Part shown: piece after piece, positions 1 to 9,361 of the stretch
How the letters are laid out: every line of letters begins with the position of its first letter
Position numbering within the stretch: the stretch's first letter is position 1
DNA from: Desulfitobacterium chlororespirans DSM 11544
Lineage (GTDB): Bacteria; Bacillota; Desulfitobacteriia; Desulfitobacteriales; Desulfitobacteriaceae
Assembly: GCF_900143285.1 (NCBI RefSeq)
Contig: NZ_FRDN01000016.1
Coordinates: 103,528-167,527, forward strand
Direction of reading: 5' to 3'
DNA: 64,000 bases
The notes under the pieces: generated by a model
Database searches by the model: none
Told to the model about the DNA's origin: nothing
The model's input: only the letters and a program-made list of their open reading frames with translations
Made by a program: the position numbers and the translations under genes

Positions 1-2
1 AA

Positions 3-3000
3 ACGCAAATAGGCAATATAACTTATACAAAGAAAGAACTTACCTGGCAATTGGAGATCAATGAAGCCAAACATCAGCTTAGCAATGTCGAAATAGTAGA
101 TACTTTACCGGCAGGCCTGAGCATTGCAAAGGAGAATATTAAAGCCTATCAGGTAACAGATGGCACAGCCACGGTAAGTAACATATTAAGTGAAGACAAG
201 ATAGACATAAGCGATAGCGATGAAGGCACCACAATAGTTACCATGAAGCTAGGCAACATCAATACCGAGCATTACCGGATACAATACACCACAACGGTAA
301 CGGACCTTGGTAAACCCAACTTTCCAAATCAGGCTAAAATGACAGGCACCGGTATTGAAGGAGGGAAGTGGATATTAAATCCAGTAACCATAGTTGTACC
401 TTCTACCTCATATACAAAGGCCTTTGACGGAATAGATTATAATGCTAAGACCATCTCTTGGAAGCTCGTGGTCGATCCCCAAAGAGAGCCGATAAAAGAG
501 CTTACAATCACCGATACCTTCCCTGATAAAGGGCTGATCCTATTGCCGAATGATAAATTTACAGTAGAACTAGGCGGCTTAACACTAGTTGCAGGTGAGG
601 AAGGAGATTACACTCTTGCGGCAAATGGCGGTGGATACAACCAGGGCTTCATCCTCAAATTTGCTGAGAAGTATAAAGATGATGACAAGGCCTTAAATCA
701 AGTTATAACCATTAAGTATAAAACTTCCTATGATCCCGAAGCAGGGATTGAAGCTCATACAGGAGAGAACGAAAAGTATATAAACAAAGCCCAATTTACC
801 GGTACAACAAAAAGCAACATAGGAATAAATGTTGAAAAAAACGCGGAAATTACCGTTCGCACGGACTCATGGAATACCGGTAAAAAAGAAGGGCAGTTGG
901 TATCTCTTAACTCAGACGGCACTATTATGAAGAAAGGCGAATGGGTCAGCGGTGCTAAGCGTGCGATAGCCTGGCAGGTGTATATCAACTATCAAAAGCA
1001 GAAGCTAGGAACTGGTATTTCAGTAACCGACACCTTAGATTATGAGGGAGTTATTGACCAAGGCAGCATCAAGATCTCAGTCTATGACGTTAAATCCGAT
1101 GGCAATACCACGATTAAGAACGACTCAGAACTTGAGAGTGAGAAGTATACGGTAACCCCTAATGAAGACAAAGAATTCACTCTAAAATTTGCAGAGGGCT
1201 TTGAGGTAAACGAAAGATACGTTATACAATTCCTAACTTCGGTCCCGGATATATCAGCTGTGAACTACAAAAACAAGGCAACAGTTAATGTTGGCGGGAA
1301 GGAATCTTCTTATACTGCCACTATTGGCTATAACAACTATAATAAATTCCTGAAAAAAGAGAAAAATGATCCGACCGTTACCAATGTTTATACCGGGGAT
1401 GAATTGGACTGGGAAGTAAAAATCAATGAAAGCTTATCAGTAATCAAAGAGGCCAAGATTGTCGATACCATAAGTGCAGGCCTGGCATATGTAAATGGCA
1501 GCCTCAAAGTCTATAAGCTGGTAGGCACCCAGGAAGAACTACAAACTACAGGCTATACCCTTGAGCCGCCGACATTACCAGACGGCCCAGCGGTCCTGAC
1601 CATCAAGTATACAAAAGATGTAGATGCTACTTTCGTTGTCAAATACAAAACAGTAGTCACAGCAACAAACGCTAATAATTTAAACAATAAGGTAACCTTT
1701 ACAGGCACCGAAATAAGCGTAACCCCCTTAGAAACGCAAAAATTGACCGCTAAGCAGTTCTCCTATGTCGGTGGCCAGCTGGATCCGAAAAAAGGTGCGA
1801 TCAGGATCACCAAAAAGGATGTCGAAGAAAATAAGGTTATCACCAACAATGAAGCTAAGTTCACCTTATGGTATAAACTCAACGAGCTATGGCAGCAATT
1901 TGGTGGCGATAATCAAGAATTCACCACGGATAAGGGCGTGCTGACCATAGGTGGGTTACCCTTAAGGGAATATGAGCTTCGAGAAGCAACACCTCCCATA
2001 GGATATCAAGGATTGCCAGAGCCACTGAAAATACTGGTTGACAAGAAATACAATAGCAATGAAGCCAATATTATAACCGAAGAAGTCCTTAACACAAAAC
2101 TAAAGATTGACGTTACCGCAACCAAGGTCTGGGAAAACGCTCCAGATAAAAAACCCACGATCTGGCTTAAATTATATCGCCAAATAGGTGCGGATGGGGC
2201 AACAGAAGCTCCGGGGGCGGAAATAAAAAAACTGGCAAACGGCACGACAACAGCTGTCTGGAGCGGTATGGACAAAACAAATATTGAGGGTAAAGACTAT
2301 ACCTATTTAGTCCAAGAAGTAGATGCCGACGGAAATGACTATAAACCGGGCGACCCAGGCGACTATAACAAACAAGAGACAGGTCTAACAGTTACCAACA
2401 CCTACATTTATGTATCCGCCAAGACCGAGATCACAGGAACCAAAGTCTGGCAGGGTGGGCCGGAAGTCAAACCGGACATCCAATTGCAGCTTTATCAAAA
2501 TAACCAACCTTTAGACGAGCCTGTGACCTTGACGAATGGAACAACGACCTATACTTGGAAGGACTTAGACAAAACGGATCCCTACAAGGTCGATTACCAA
2601 TATCGCATCGACGAAGTGAAGACCCCGCCCAACTACGGCAAATCCATCTCCCTAGACGGACTCACTATTACCAACACCTATCACTCCCCTCAGACAGCCA
2701 TTACCGGCAGCAAAATCTGGGAGGGAGGGCCGAGTATCCGGCCGGCCATTCAGCTTCAGCTGTACCGTAACGGTGCGGCCTTTGGCGAACCGGTGGAGCT
2801 GGCGGACAGTAAGCTCAGCCACATCTGGAACGGCTTGGCAACCGGCTATATTTATACAGTAGATGAAGTAAAAGTCCCCGTCGGCTACACCAAGACCATT
2901 GCCCCGGATGGACTCACTATCACCAACACCTACAGTGTAGTCAAGGAATATGCCATCGACCTTAATGCCAATCCCCCCATCATCGTCGGTGACGGCAAAT

Positions 3001-4646
3001 CCGAGACCGTTCTGACCGCTCGGATTACCGATGAAAAGGGTGATCCCGTGGCCGGCGTGGAAATCGTGTTTGAAGCACCTGTGGGCACCTTCCTGGGCGA
3101 CCCCCAGAACCCTCAGGAAGGCCAGCGGACCGGAGTGACCGATGAGAATGGGGAAGTCCGGCTCCTCTACAGCTCCGAGAAAATCGAGGGCATCGAGTCC
3201 CAGGTGATTCCGGTGCTGGCCACCGTGACCGATCCGGAAAAAGGAATTTACGCCACAGATACCATCAAGATCACCTTTGAACCGTCAGCCATTACCGGGG
3301 TCGTCACAGACAATCTAACGGGCCAGACTATCCCGGGAGCCAAAATTGTGGTCACGAAGGACTTCGACGGTGACGGCATCATAGACTTCAGAGGGGAGTG
3401 CATCACCGGCCCTGACGGCAAATACAAAATCCCTATTCCGAAAGGGGATACGGTATACGACGTCGAAATCACCAAACTCATCCTCATCAACGGTGAACCG
3501 GTCGATGTCAGCTTTAAGCAAAAAGCGGAAGCCGGCGAAGTGAACGCCGCTCAGGGTGACGAAGAATTCCCGGCCCAGGAAACCTTTACAGGGGTCATTA
3601 TCACCAGGGATAAGGACGGCAGGGAGCGGATCGCCGGCCGGGGCACCGATGAAAAAATCGTGCTCAGGCAAGTAACCGCAGAAGGCACTGGCGGCAAAGA
3701 AGCTGAGGTAGATCCGAAAACTGGTGTTTTTACCATCGAGGAATTGGCCAAAGGTCAAACTTATGAATTTGTGATGACCATGGAAGTAGAGGGCCAAGAG
3801 CTGATCATGGGTAAAATCGTCGTTCAGCTTAATACTGACGGGCAGATCAGCATTCACGAAGAGCTGATCGACCCCTACGGTACAATTACTGACAGTGAGA
3901 CCGGTAAGATCTTGAAAGATGTGGACGTAGAATTATTTTACGCAGATACTCCCCGAAACAAGGCTAAGGGGAGAACACCTCATACCAAGGTAATTCTGCC
4001 CATACTGCCGGGCTTTGCGCCCAACGAGAATGAAAATCCCCAGCTGAGTACCTCTACAACCGTATTTAATGATCACCCAAGTGTCAAAGACCATGGCAAC
4101 TACGCCTGGATGGTCTTCCCCGAAACAGATTATTATATCAAAGGCACCAAGACCGGTTATAACACGTATACCAGCCCCACGATTTCGGTTGACTTTGATG
4201 TAGTCAAGTATGATTTCGCCATGAAGCCCCTTGATTCCGGTGGCGATGGCGACAGTGACAGCAGTGACGACAGTGACAGTGGCAGTGGCGGCGGAGATAT
4301 TACGCCAACACCGACCGACCCTGGTGAAAACACAAAACCGGCAGTGCCCGGGCCAACACCAACTACCCCGGGAACCGGCACACCGGAAATTTCTGAAAAG
4401 CCGATAGATACCCAAAAACCGGTAGAAACACAGCATCCTGCAAATCTGCAAACATCCACCGACCCGTCAGACAGACAGGAGGCAGGGACACCGGCAGCAG
4501 GGGGTAATCAAGGTACAGACGAAACCCCGGTGGACGGCAAAGGGACCTTGCCGAAGACCGGTGAAAACGGCAATTCAGGATATTACATGCTGGGAATGCT
4601 GTTCATTGCCCTGGGGCTTTATTTAGGGAGAAGAAGAACGATATAG
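3..4646 (+). CDS. LPKTG-anchored multidomain surface protein (5' end outside window)
   Basis: Wall-anchored adhesin-like protein whose N-terminus and signal peptide lie outside the window: the frame is open from the first complete codon. Four related stalk modules begin near bases 24, 412, 930 and 1348, each with a W-containing strand followed by a D-T strand, as in DUF11/isopeptide-type adhesins. Then come a SpaA-like prealbumin fold (about 1795-2030), three Cna_B repeats (about 2106-2415, 2430-2675, 2697-2930, each with KVW or KIW near the start and TNTY at the end), a Big_1-like Ig domain (2945-3275), carboxypeptidase-regulatory-like modules (3280-3520, 3870-4225), a Ser/Asp then Pro/Thr-rich wall spacer, and LPKTG at 4548-4562 with a hydrophobic helix and RRR tail. 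The domain assignments are by eye. Base composition rises clearly from about base 2700. The ligand is unknown; the next gene is a sortase that may anchor it. Confidence 0.9.
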   Translation, partial: TQIGNITYTKKELTWQLEINEAKHQLSNVEIVDTLPAGLSIAKENIKAYQVTDGTATVSNILSEDKIDISDSDEGTTIVTMKLGNINTEHYRIQYTTTVTDLGKPNFPNQAKMTGTGIEGGKWILNPVTIVVPSTSYTKAFDGIDYNAKTISWKLVVDPQREPIKELTITDTFPDKGLILLPNDKFTVELGGLTLVAGEEGDYTLAANGGGYNQGFILKFAEKYKDDDKALNQVITIKYKTSYDPEAGIEAHTGENEKYINKAQFTGTTKSNIGINVEKNAEITVRTDSWNTGKKEGQLVSLNSDGTIMKKGEWVSGAKRAIAWQVYINYQKQKLGTGISVTDTLDYEGVIDQGSIKISVYDVKSDGNTTIKNDSELESEKYTVTPNEDKEFTLKFAEGFEVNERYVIQFLTSVPDISAVNYKNKATVNVGGKESSYTATIGYNNYNKFLKKEKNDPTVTNVYTGDELDWEVKINESLSVIKEAKIVDTISAGLAYVNGSLKVYKLVGTQEELQTTGYTLEPPTLPDGPAVLTIKYTKDVDATFVVKYKTVVTATNANNLNNKVTFTGTEISVTPLETQKLTAKQFSYVGGQLDPKKGAIRITKKDVEENKVITNNEAKFTLWYKLNELWQQFGGDNQEFTTDKGVLTIGGLPLREYELREATPPIGYQGLPEPLKILVDKKYNSNEANIITEEVLNTKLKIDVTATKVWENAPDKKPTIWLKLYRQIGADGATEAPGAEIKKLANGTTTAVWSGMDKTNIEGKDYTYLVQEVDADGNDYKPGDPGDYNKQETGLTVTNTYIYVSAKTEITGTKVWQGGPEVKPDIQLQLYQNNQPLDEPVTLTNGTTTYTWKDLDKTDPYKVDYQYRIDEVKTPPNYGKSISLDGLTITNTYHSPQTAITGSKIWEGGPSIRPAIQLQLYRNGAAFGEPVELADSKLSHIWNGLATGYIYTVDEVKVPVGYTKTIAPDGLTITNTYSVVKEYAIDLNANPPIIVGDGKSETVLTARITDEKGDPVAGVEIVFEAPVGTFLGDPQNPQEGQRTGVTDENGEVRLLYSSEKIEGIESQVIPVLATVTDPEKGIYATDTIKITFEPSAITGVVTDNLTGQTIPGAKIVVTKDFDGDGIIDFRGECITGPDGKYKIPIPKGDTVYDVEITKLILINGEPVDVSFKQKAEAGEVNAAQGDEEFPAQETFTGVIITRDKDGRERIAGRGTDEKIVLRQVTAEGTGGKEAEVDPKTGVFTIEELAKGQTYEFVMTMEVEGQELIMGKIVVQLNTDGQISIHEELIDPYGTITDSETGKILKDVDVELFYADTPRNKAKGRTPHTKVILPILPGFAPNENENPQLSTSTTVFNDHPSVKDHGNYAWMVFPETDYYIKGTKTGYNTYTSPTISVDFDVVKYDFAMKPLDSGGDGDSDSSDDSDSGSGGGDITPTPTDPGENTKPAVPGPTPTTPGTGTPEISEKPIDTQKPVETQHPANLQTSTDPSDRQEAGTPAAGGNQGTDETPVDGKGTLPKTGENGNSGYYMLGMLFIALGLYLGRRRTI

Positions 4647-4652
4647 ATGGTT

Positions 4653-4684
4653 AAGAGGCGGAGCAGATACTCTGCCTCTTTTCA
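4653..4684 (+). terminator. Rho-independent terminator after surface protein gene
   Basis: An 11-bp stem (4653-4663 with 4669-4680, one G.U pair) closes a 6-nt loop and runs into TTTT. It sits between the surface protein and the sortase, so the sortase is probably read from leak-through or its own promoter. Confidence 0.75.
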
Positions 4685-4707
4685 CAAAATTTTAGGTAGG
4701 TAGAAAA

Positions 4708-5391
4708 ATGTCGAAGAAAATTATCTCCATCATTTTCATAGTAGTCGGTATCGCCCTGCTGGCCTATCCCAAGGCGACGGAAATGCGCAGCACCTATTTG
4801 CAGAAAAAGCTGGTCAGCGAATGGCAGGCAGCCCTTGCCGCTGTGGATCAAGGAGAACGATCCGCTGACCCTGAGGAAGAGATTCTCTCGCTCTCCCCGG
4901 CTCCTGATCAGGATACTGAAGAAAGCAGCCCGGCGGAAGAGTTGCCGGAAGAGCACGTCGCTCTGGAAGAAAAATCCAGACAAGGCTATATACAAAACAC
5001 GATGGAAGGAATGCTCAAGGCAGAGAAGATCAGCCTTGAGTTACCCATCCTCAAAGGTGTAACCGAAGCGAACCTGGATATATCGGTAGCTCATCTGGAG
5101 AATACCGGAAAAATGGGTGAGCCGGGCAACTACGCCATAGCCGGCCATAGAAGCCACACCTACGGCCGGCAATTCAACAGGTTAGATGAAATAAATGTAG
5201 GGGACCGGTTGGAAGTTACCGATGAGAAGAACACCTATACCTACAAAGTAACCCAAAAATTATATGTTGACTCTACGGAAATCCACGTGCTTAACAGCAA
5301 TAAGGATATCAGAGAAATAACCCTCATTACCTGCCACCCCATGATCAACCCAACCCACAGACTGATCGTTAAAGGAATACTAAGCGAGTGA
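4708..5391 (+). CDS. Sortase (LPxTG transpeptidase)
   Basis: Membrane-anchored cysteine transpeptidase that cuts LPxTG-type signals and joins the protein to the cell wall. The 227-aa product has an N-terminal membrane helix (about residues 4-20), an acidic linker (about 50-90) and a C-terminal sortase domain. The expected catalytic set is visible: His147 in AGHRSH, Cys209 in LITCHP and Arg218 in the following THRL strand. It lies 61 bp after the LPKTG protein gene, the obvious substrate. The N-anchored form with a GHRSH signature suggests a class C/D/E-type rather than a class B enzyme, but the class is not certain. Confidence 0.88.
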   Translation: MSKKIISIIFIVVGIALLAYPKATEMRSTYLQKKLVSEWQAALAAVDQGERSADPEEEILSLSPAPDQDTEESSPAEELPEEHVALEEKSRQGYIQNTMEGMLKAEKISLELPILKGVTEANLDISVAHLENTGKMGEPGNYAIAGHRSHTYGRQFNRLDEINVGDRLEVTDEKNTYTYKVTQKLYVDSTEIHVLNSNKDIREITLITCHPMINPTHRLIVKGILSE

Positions 5392-5487
5392 AGATAGTTT
5401 TTTGCTGAACTTGTTTCGTCAGGGAGCGTAAGTCTCAGGGTAAATTTCTCTATGCGGGAAATACACATGAAACCCTCAGTCTTTTGT

Positions 5488-5537
5488 TTCGATAACCGAA
5501 GAAATTGAATTCAAATTCAATTTCTTCGGTTATCGAA
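5488..5537. repeat. Perfect 23-bp palindrome with 4-nt loop
   Basis: Bases 5488-5510 and 5515-5537 are exact reverse complements around the loop TCAA, and G.T pairs could extend the stem by two. It is AT-rich and lacks a T-tract of terminator quality on the + strand (AAGTTTTG follows). It lies between the sortase stop and the hrcA promoter, and may act as a bidirectional transcription block or a protein-binding palindrome. Confidence 0.7.
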
Positions 5538-5610
5538 GTTTTGCCATTGAAATTTCAGCAAAGCCTCATTGTATAATCCTTCCAAACCATTTTTTTACCT
5601 TGTCTGATAC

Positions 5611-5639
5611 TTGACAATATAAATAGTGAGAGGTACTAT
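5611..5639 (+). promoter_or_regulatory. Sigma-A-type promoter of the hrcA operon
   Basis: TTGACA (5611-5616), a 17-bp spacer and TACTAT (5634-5639). The CIRCE operator starts 15 bp after the -10 box, so HrcA bound there would cover the transcription start and early transcribed region. Confidence 0.85.
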
Positions 5640-5653
5640 TATATCATAAATCG

Positions 5654-5680
5654 TTAGCACTCATTAAGGTCGAGTGCTAA
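5654..5680 (+). promoter_or_regulatory. CIRCE operator (HrcA binding site)
   Basis: TTAGCACTC (5654-5662), nine bases, GAGTGCTAA (5672-5680): an exact match to the CIRCE consensus. CIRCE is the operator bound by HrcA in the absence of heat stress; here it controls hrcA-grpE-dnaK-dnaJ and probably the genes behind them. Confidence 0.97.
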
Positions 5681-5710
5681 CAAGGGGAAAACGAGGGTGG
5701 AAAGGCGGTT

Positions 5711-6754
5711 ATGTGTATGCAGATGGACGAGCGAAAAAAGAAGATCCTGCGGGCTATCGTACAGGATTATATCAGTACTGCTGAGCCTGTCGGTTCACGG
5801 ACCATCGCCCGGAAATTTGATTTAGGCATCTCGCCGGCCACCATTCGTAACGAAATGTCCGATATGGAAGAGTTGGGCCTCATTGAGCAGCCCCATACTT
5901 CAGCAGGCCGCATTCCTTCGGATGCGGGTTATCGGTATTATGTGGACTGTCTCCTGGAGAAATCCAGTATTGCCGATGACGTCAAGGATGTTATTGAAAA
6001 AGAGACCACGAAAAGAATTGCGGAGATTCAGACAGTCATTGCTCATTCCAGCAAGCTTCTTTCTGAACTTACCCATTTGACCAGTATCGTCATCGGGCCG
6101 GACAAGGGAAAGAGCGCCTTTAATCAGATGCACTTTCTGCCGTATGAACCCGGCAAAGCCATCATGGTGGTCGTCAAGGAAAATGGCGTGGTGGAGAATC
6201 AGATTGTCGAGATTGGGGAAAATGTAACAGCCGAGGAGCTTCAGAGAATTGCCAACGTATTTAACCATAAGATGCGTGGGCATTCTATGGAAGAAGTGAA
6301 ACGGGATATGCTTCATGAGATATACAGCGAACTGACTCGTCAACGCTTCCTGATTGACAATGCCCTAGAGCTTCTTTCCGCCGTTCTGAGCAATAGCCCT
6401 GAAGAATCCAGTAAAGTCTACCTGGGTGGAACCCTGAATATGTTGAACCAACCTGAATTCCGGGATGTGGAAAAGATCAGAAACCTCTTCCAGATATTCG
6501 AAGAGGGAGCCCAGATCATCAAAGTATTGCATTCTCAGAAAGAAGGTTTGGCAGTGACCATCGGTGGGGAAAATAAACTGAAGGAACTTCGGGACTGCAG
6601 TATTATTACCGGGACCTATTGGATTGATGGAGAACCTTTGGGAACGATCGGCTTGATTGGACCTACCCGTATGGATTATGGGAAGGCTATGTCCATGGTG
6701 GATTACATGACAAGAACGCTCACTGAGCTTCTTACTGTGCGACGAAGGAATTAG
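5711..6754 (+). CDS. hrcA: Heat-inducible transcription repressor HrcA
   Basis: Repressor of class I heat-shock genes that binds CIRCE and is kept active by GroEL. The 347-aa length is normal. An N-terminal winged helix (about residues 5-75, with EPVGSRTIA and SPATIRNEM helices) is followed by a GAF-like effector domain and the inserted dimerisation domain. The start used is ATG 5711, with in-frame ATGs at 5717 and 5723 as alternatives; the upstream GGTGGAAAGG is a modest ribosome binding site. First gene of the operon, 31 bp after the CIRCE element, so it is autoregulated. Confidence 0.96.
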   Translation: MCMQMDERKKKILRAIVQDYISTAEPVGSRTIARKFDLGISPATIRNEMSDMEELGLIEQPHTSAGRIPSDAGYRYYVDCLLEKSSIADDVKDVIEKETTKRIAEIQTVIAHSSKLLSELTHLTSIVIGPDKGKSAFNQMHFLPYEPGKAIMVVVKENGVVENQIVEIGENVTAEELQRIANVFNHKMRGHSMEEVKRDMLHEIYSELTRQRFLIDNALELLSAVLSNSPEESSKVYLGGTLNMLNQPEFRDVEKIRNLFQIFEEGAQIIKVLHSQKEGLAVTIGGENKLKELRDCSIITGTYWIDGEPLGTIGLIGPTRMDYGKAMSMVDYMTRTLTELLTVRRRN

Positions 6755-6771
6755 GAGAGGTGGTTTCAATA

Positions 6772-7380
6772 ATGGTGAACTGGGGCGGGAAAACCCCCCC
6801 ATCGGGTCAGACCGAATGGGAAAACGATACGATGGAAGAGATTCTTGACGAAGCTGTCCAAGAGGAAGAAATGGGGAATGAAGCTTCTCCGGAGCAGGAT
6901 ATTTCTTTAGAAGAAAAAATGCTTACCCTTCAGGCAGAACTTGACCAGACCAAGAACCAAGCAGAGGAGTACTATACTCATCTCCAGCGCTTACAGGCTG
7001 AGTTTGACAACTATCGCAAACGGACCCAAAAGGAGAAAGAGGATTTCGCCAAATATGCCTCTGAACGTATTGTAGAAGGGCTATTGCCTGTATTGGACAA
7101 TTTTGAACGGGCGGTGGAAGCCTCCAAAACCACTCAAGATATGAAGTCCTTTTCCCAAGGAGTAGAGATGATTTTAAAACAAATGCAAGGTATTCTTGCC
7201 AAAGAAGGATTGGCCACTATTGAGGCTGTGGGGCAGCCCTTCGATCCCAACCTACATGAAGCCGTCCTCCAAGTGGACTCAGAGGACTACCCGGAGAGCA
7301 CCGTTGTGGAGGAGCTTCAAAAAGGTTATTATCTTAAAGAAAAAGTAATACGTCCTAGCATGGTCAAAGTATCCCGCTAG
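6772..7380 (+). CDS. grpE: Nucleotide exchange factor GrpE
   Basis: Releases ADP from DnaK in the cytoplasmic DnaK-DnaJ-GrpE chaperone cycle. The product has an acidic N-terminus, a long coiled-coil (about residues 40-90, ending with [18 protein letters not shown]) and the compact beta domain with a [12 protein letters not shown] signature. ATG 6772 is preferred over GTG 6760 because AGGAGAGG at 6753-6760 is correctly spaced for it and overlaps the earlier codon. It follows hrcA by 17 bp and precedes dnaK, the usual order. Confidence 0.95.
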   Translation: MVNWGGKTPPSGQTEWENDTMEEILDEAVQEEEMGNEASPEQDISLEEKMLTLQAELDQTKNQAEEYYTHLQRLQAEFDNYRKRTQKEKEDFAKYASERIVEGLLPVLDNFERAVEASKTTQDMKSFSQGVEMILKQMQGILAKEGLATIEAVGQPFDPNLHEAVLQVDSEDYPESTVVEELQKGYYLKEKVIRPSMVKVSR

Positions 7381-7405
7381 GTGCGATAAGGAGGAAATAG
7401 TGAAC

Positions 7406-9250
7406 ATGGGTAAAGTGATTGGCATTGACTTAGGAACCACCAACTCTTGTGTGGCAGTTATGGAAGGCGGCGAGGCTGTCGTTATCACCAATGCGGAAGG
7501 GAATCGGACGACTCCTTCTGTGGTTGGTTTTTCCAAGACCGGTGAACGCTTGGCCGGTCAAGTGGCTAAACGTCAGGCGGTTTCTAATCCGGATAAAACA
7601 GTGCTCTCCATTAAGAGACATATGGGAACAGATTATAAAGTGAACATTGATGATAAAAGCTATTCTCCCCAGGAGATTTCGGCAATGATTCTGCAAAAAC
7701 TGAGAGCAGACGCTGAAGCTTATCTGGGACAGACGGTCACTGAGGCCGTCATTACCGTACCGGCTTATTTCACCGATGCCCAACGGCAAGCAACTAAAGA
7801 TGCCGGAACCATTGCTGGTCTGGAAGTTAAGCGGATTATCAATGAGCCTACGGCGGCGGCTTTGGCCTATGGTTTAGACAAACAAGAGGATCAAACCGTT
7901 CTGGTCTTTGACTTAGGCGGAGGAACCTTCGACGTATCCCTCCTGGAGCTTTCCCAGGGTATGGTTGAGGTTAAAGCCACCAGCGGGAACAATAAGCTGG
8001 GCGGGGACGATTTTGACCAACGCCTGATTGACTATATGGTAGCTGAGTTTAAAAAAGATCAAGGTGTGGATTTGGCTAAAGACCGTGTTGCTCTCCAACG
8101 CTTGAAAGAAGCAGCTGAGAAAGCCAAAGTGGAGCTTTCCGGAGTGAGCACCACCAATGTGAACCTGCCCTTTATCACCATGACTGGCGAAGGGCCGGCT
8201 CACTTGGATATGAATATTACACGGGCTAAATTTGAGGAATTGACTGCGGATTTGGTTGAGGCTACCCTTGGACCTACCCGTCAGGCTTTAGCCGATGCTA
8301 AACTCTCTTGGAACGAAGTGAATCAAGTCATTCTTGTAGGTGGATCGACCCGGATTCCTGCCGTACAGGAAGCTATCAAAAAGCTGAGCGGCAAGGAGCC
8401 CCATAAAGGTGTCAATCCGGATGAAGTAGTAGCCCTGGGTGCTGCCATTCAAGGCGGAGTTCTGGCTGGGGAAGTGAAGGATATCATCCTTGTGGACGTT
8501 ACTCCTCTGTCCTTGGGTATTGAAACCCTGGGTGGTGTCTTTACCCGGATTATCGATCGCAATACCACCGTTCCCACCACGAAGAGTCAGGTTTTCTCTA
8601 CTGCAGCAGACAGCCAAACTTCTGTGGATATCCACGTCCTCCAAGGAGAGCGTGAAATGGCAGCCTATAACAAAACCTTAGGCCGGTTCCAACTTTCCGG
8701 AATCCCCCCCGCTCCCCGTGGTATCCCTCAAATCGAAGTTAAATTCGATATTGATGCCAATGGTATCGTCCATGTTTCCGCTAAGGATATGGCGACAGGT
8801 AATGAACAAAAGGTTACCATTACCGCTTCCACAGGCTTAAGCCAGGAAGAAATCGAGAAAATGAAAAAAGATGCTGAAGCTCATGCCGATGAAGATAAAA
8901 AGCGCAAAGAATTGATTGACGCCAAGAACCAGGCAGACTCTATGGTCTACCAAACTGAAAAGACCCTGAAGGATTTTGAAGGCAAGATCCCCGACAATGA
9001 AGCAGAGCCTATCAAGAAAGCCCTTGAAGAATTAAAGACCGCAGCTGCTGGGGAAAATATCGAGCTGATCAAAGAAAAGACCGAAGGGGTAACCAAGGTC
9101 CTCTATCCCATCATCGAGAAGATGTATCAGCAAACCGGCGGAGCAGCACCGGGACCGGACATGGGAGCAGACCCCGGAGCAGGCAGCGCCCAAGCGGATG
9201 ACAATGTGGTGGATGCCGAATATACTGAAGTAGATAAGGATCAAAAATAA
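7406..9250 (+). CDS. dnaK: Chaperone protein DnaK (Hsp70)
   Basis: ATP-dependent Hsp70 chaperone. The 614-aa product shows the actin-like ATPase motifs [13 protein letters not shown] near the start, [12 protein letters not shown] (about residue 170) and [10 protein letters not shown] (about 310), the substrate-binding beta domain, and a helical lid ending in a Gly/Ala-rich tail with [15 protein letters not shown] at 7388-7394 serves ATG 7406 or GTG 7400; ATG gives the usual MGKVIGID start. Co-transcribed with grpE upstream; a strong hairpin follows before dnaJ. Confidence 0.97.
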   Translation: MGKVIGIDLGTTNSCVAVMEGGEAVVITNAEGNRTTPSVVGFSKTGERLAGQVAKRQAVSNPDKTVLSIKRHMGTDYKVNIDDKSYSPQEISAMILQKLRADAEAYLGQTVTEAVITVPAYFTDAQRQATKDAGTIAGLEVKRIINEPTAAALAYGLDKQEDQTVLVFDLGGGTFDVSLLELSQGMVEVKATSGNNKLGGDDFDQRLIDYMVAEFKKDQGVDLAKDRVALQRLKEAAEKAKVELSGVSTTNVNLPFITMTGEGPAHLDMNITRAKFEELTADLVEATLGPTRQALADAKLSWNEVNQVILVGGSTRIPAVQEAIKKLSGKEPHKGVNPDEVVALGAAIQGGVLAGEVKDIILVDVTPLSLGIETLGGVFTRIIDRNTTVPTTKSQVFSTAADSQTSVDIHVLQGEREMAAYNKTLGRFQLSGIPPAPRGIPQIEVKFDIDANGIVHVSAKDMATGNEQKVTITASTGLSQEEIEKMKKDAEAHADEDKKRKELIDAKNQADSMVYQTEKTLKDFEGKIPDNEAEPIKKALEELKTAAAGENIELIKEKTEGVTKVLYPIIEKMYQQTGGAAPGPDMGADPGAGSAQADDNVVDAEYTEVDKDQK

Positions 9251-9267
9251 TCGGAGTGAAGGAAAGA

Positions 9268-9299
9268 ATTGGGTACAGGGGTTTTCCCCTGTGCCCAAT
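9268..9299 (+). other. dnaK-dnaJ intergenic hairpin
   Basis: A 14-bp stem (9268-9281 with 9286-9299, one T.G pair) closes a TTTT loop. No T-tract follows, so it is not a classical terminator; it could stabilise the upstream mRNA, mark a processing site, or lower dnaJ expression. Confidence 0.6.
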
Positions 9300-9361
9300 C
9301 ATCATGTGCTGAAGGCTGATAAGGCTTCAGGAGGGAGAATCAGGAGTGATGGAGGAATAAC

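Noticed and set aside
3315..3857. Long open frame antisense to the surface protein gene
   Set aside because: It mirrors the codon pattern of the real gene, has no ribosome site and no recognisable protein features. The same holds for the other antisense frames over dnaJ, fdhA, selB and ppdK.
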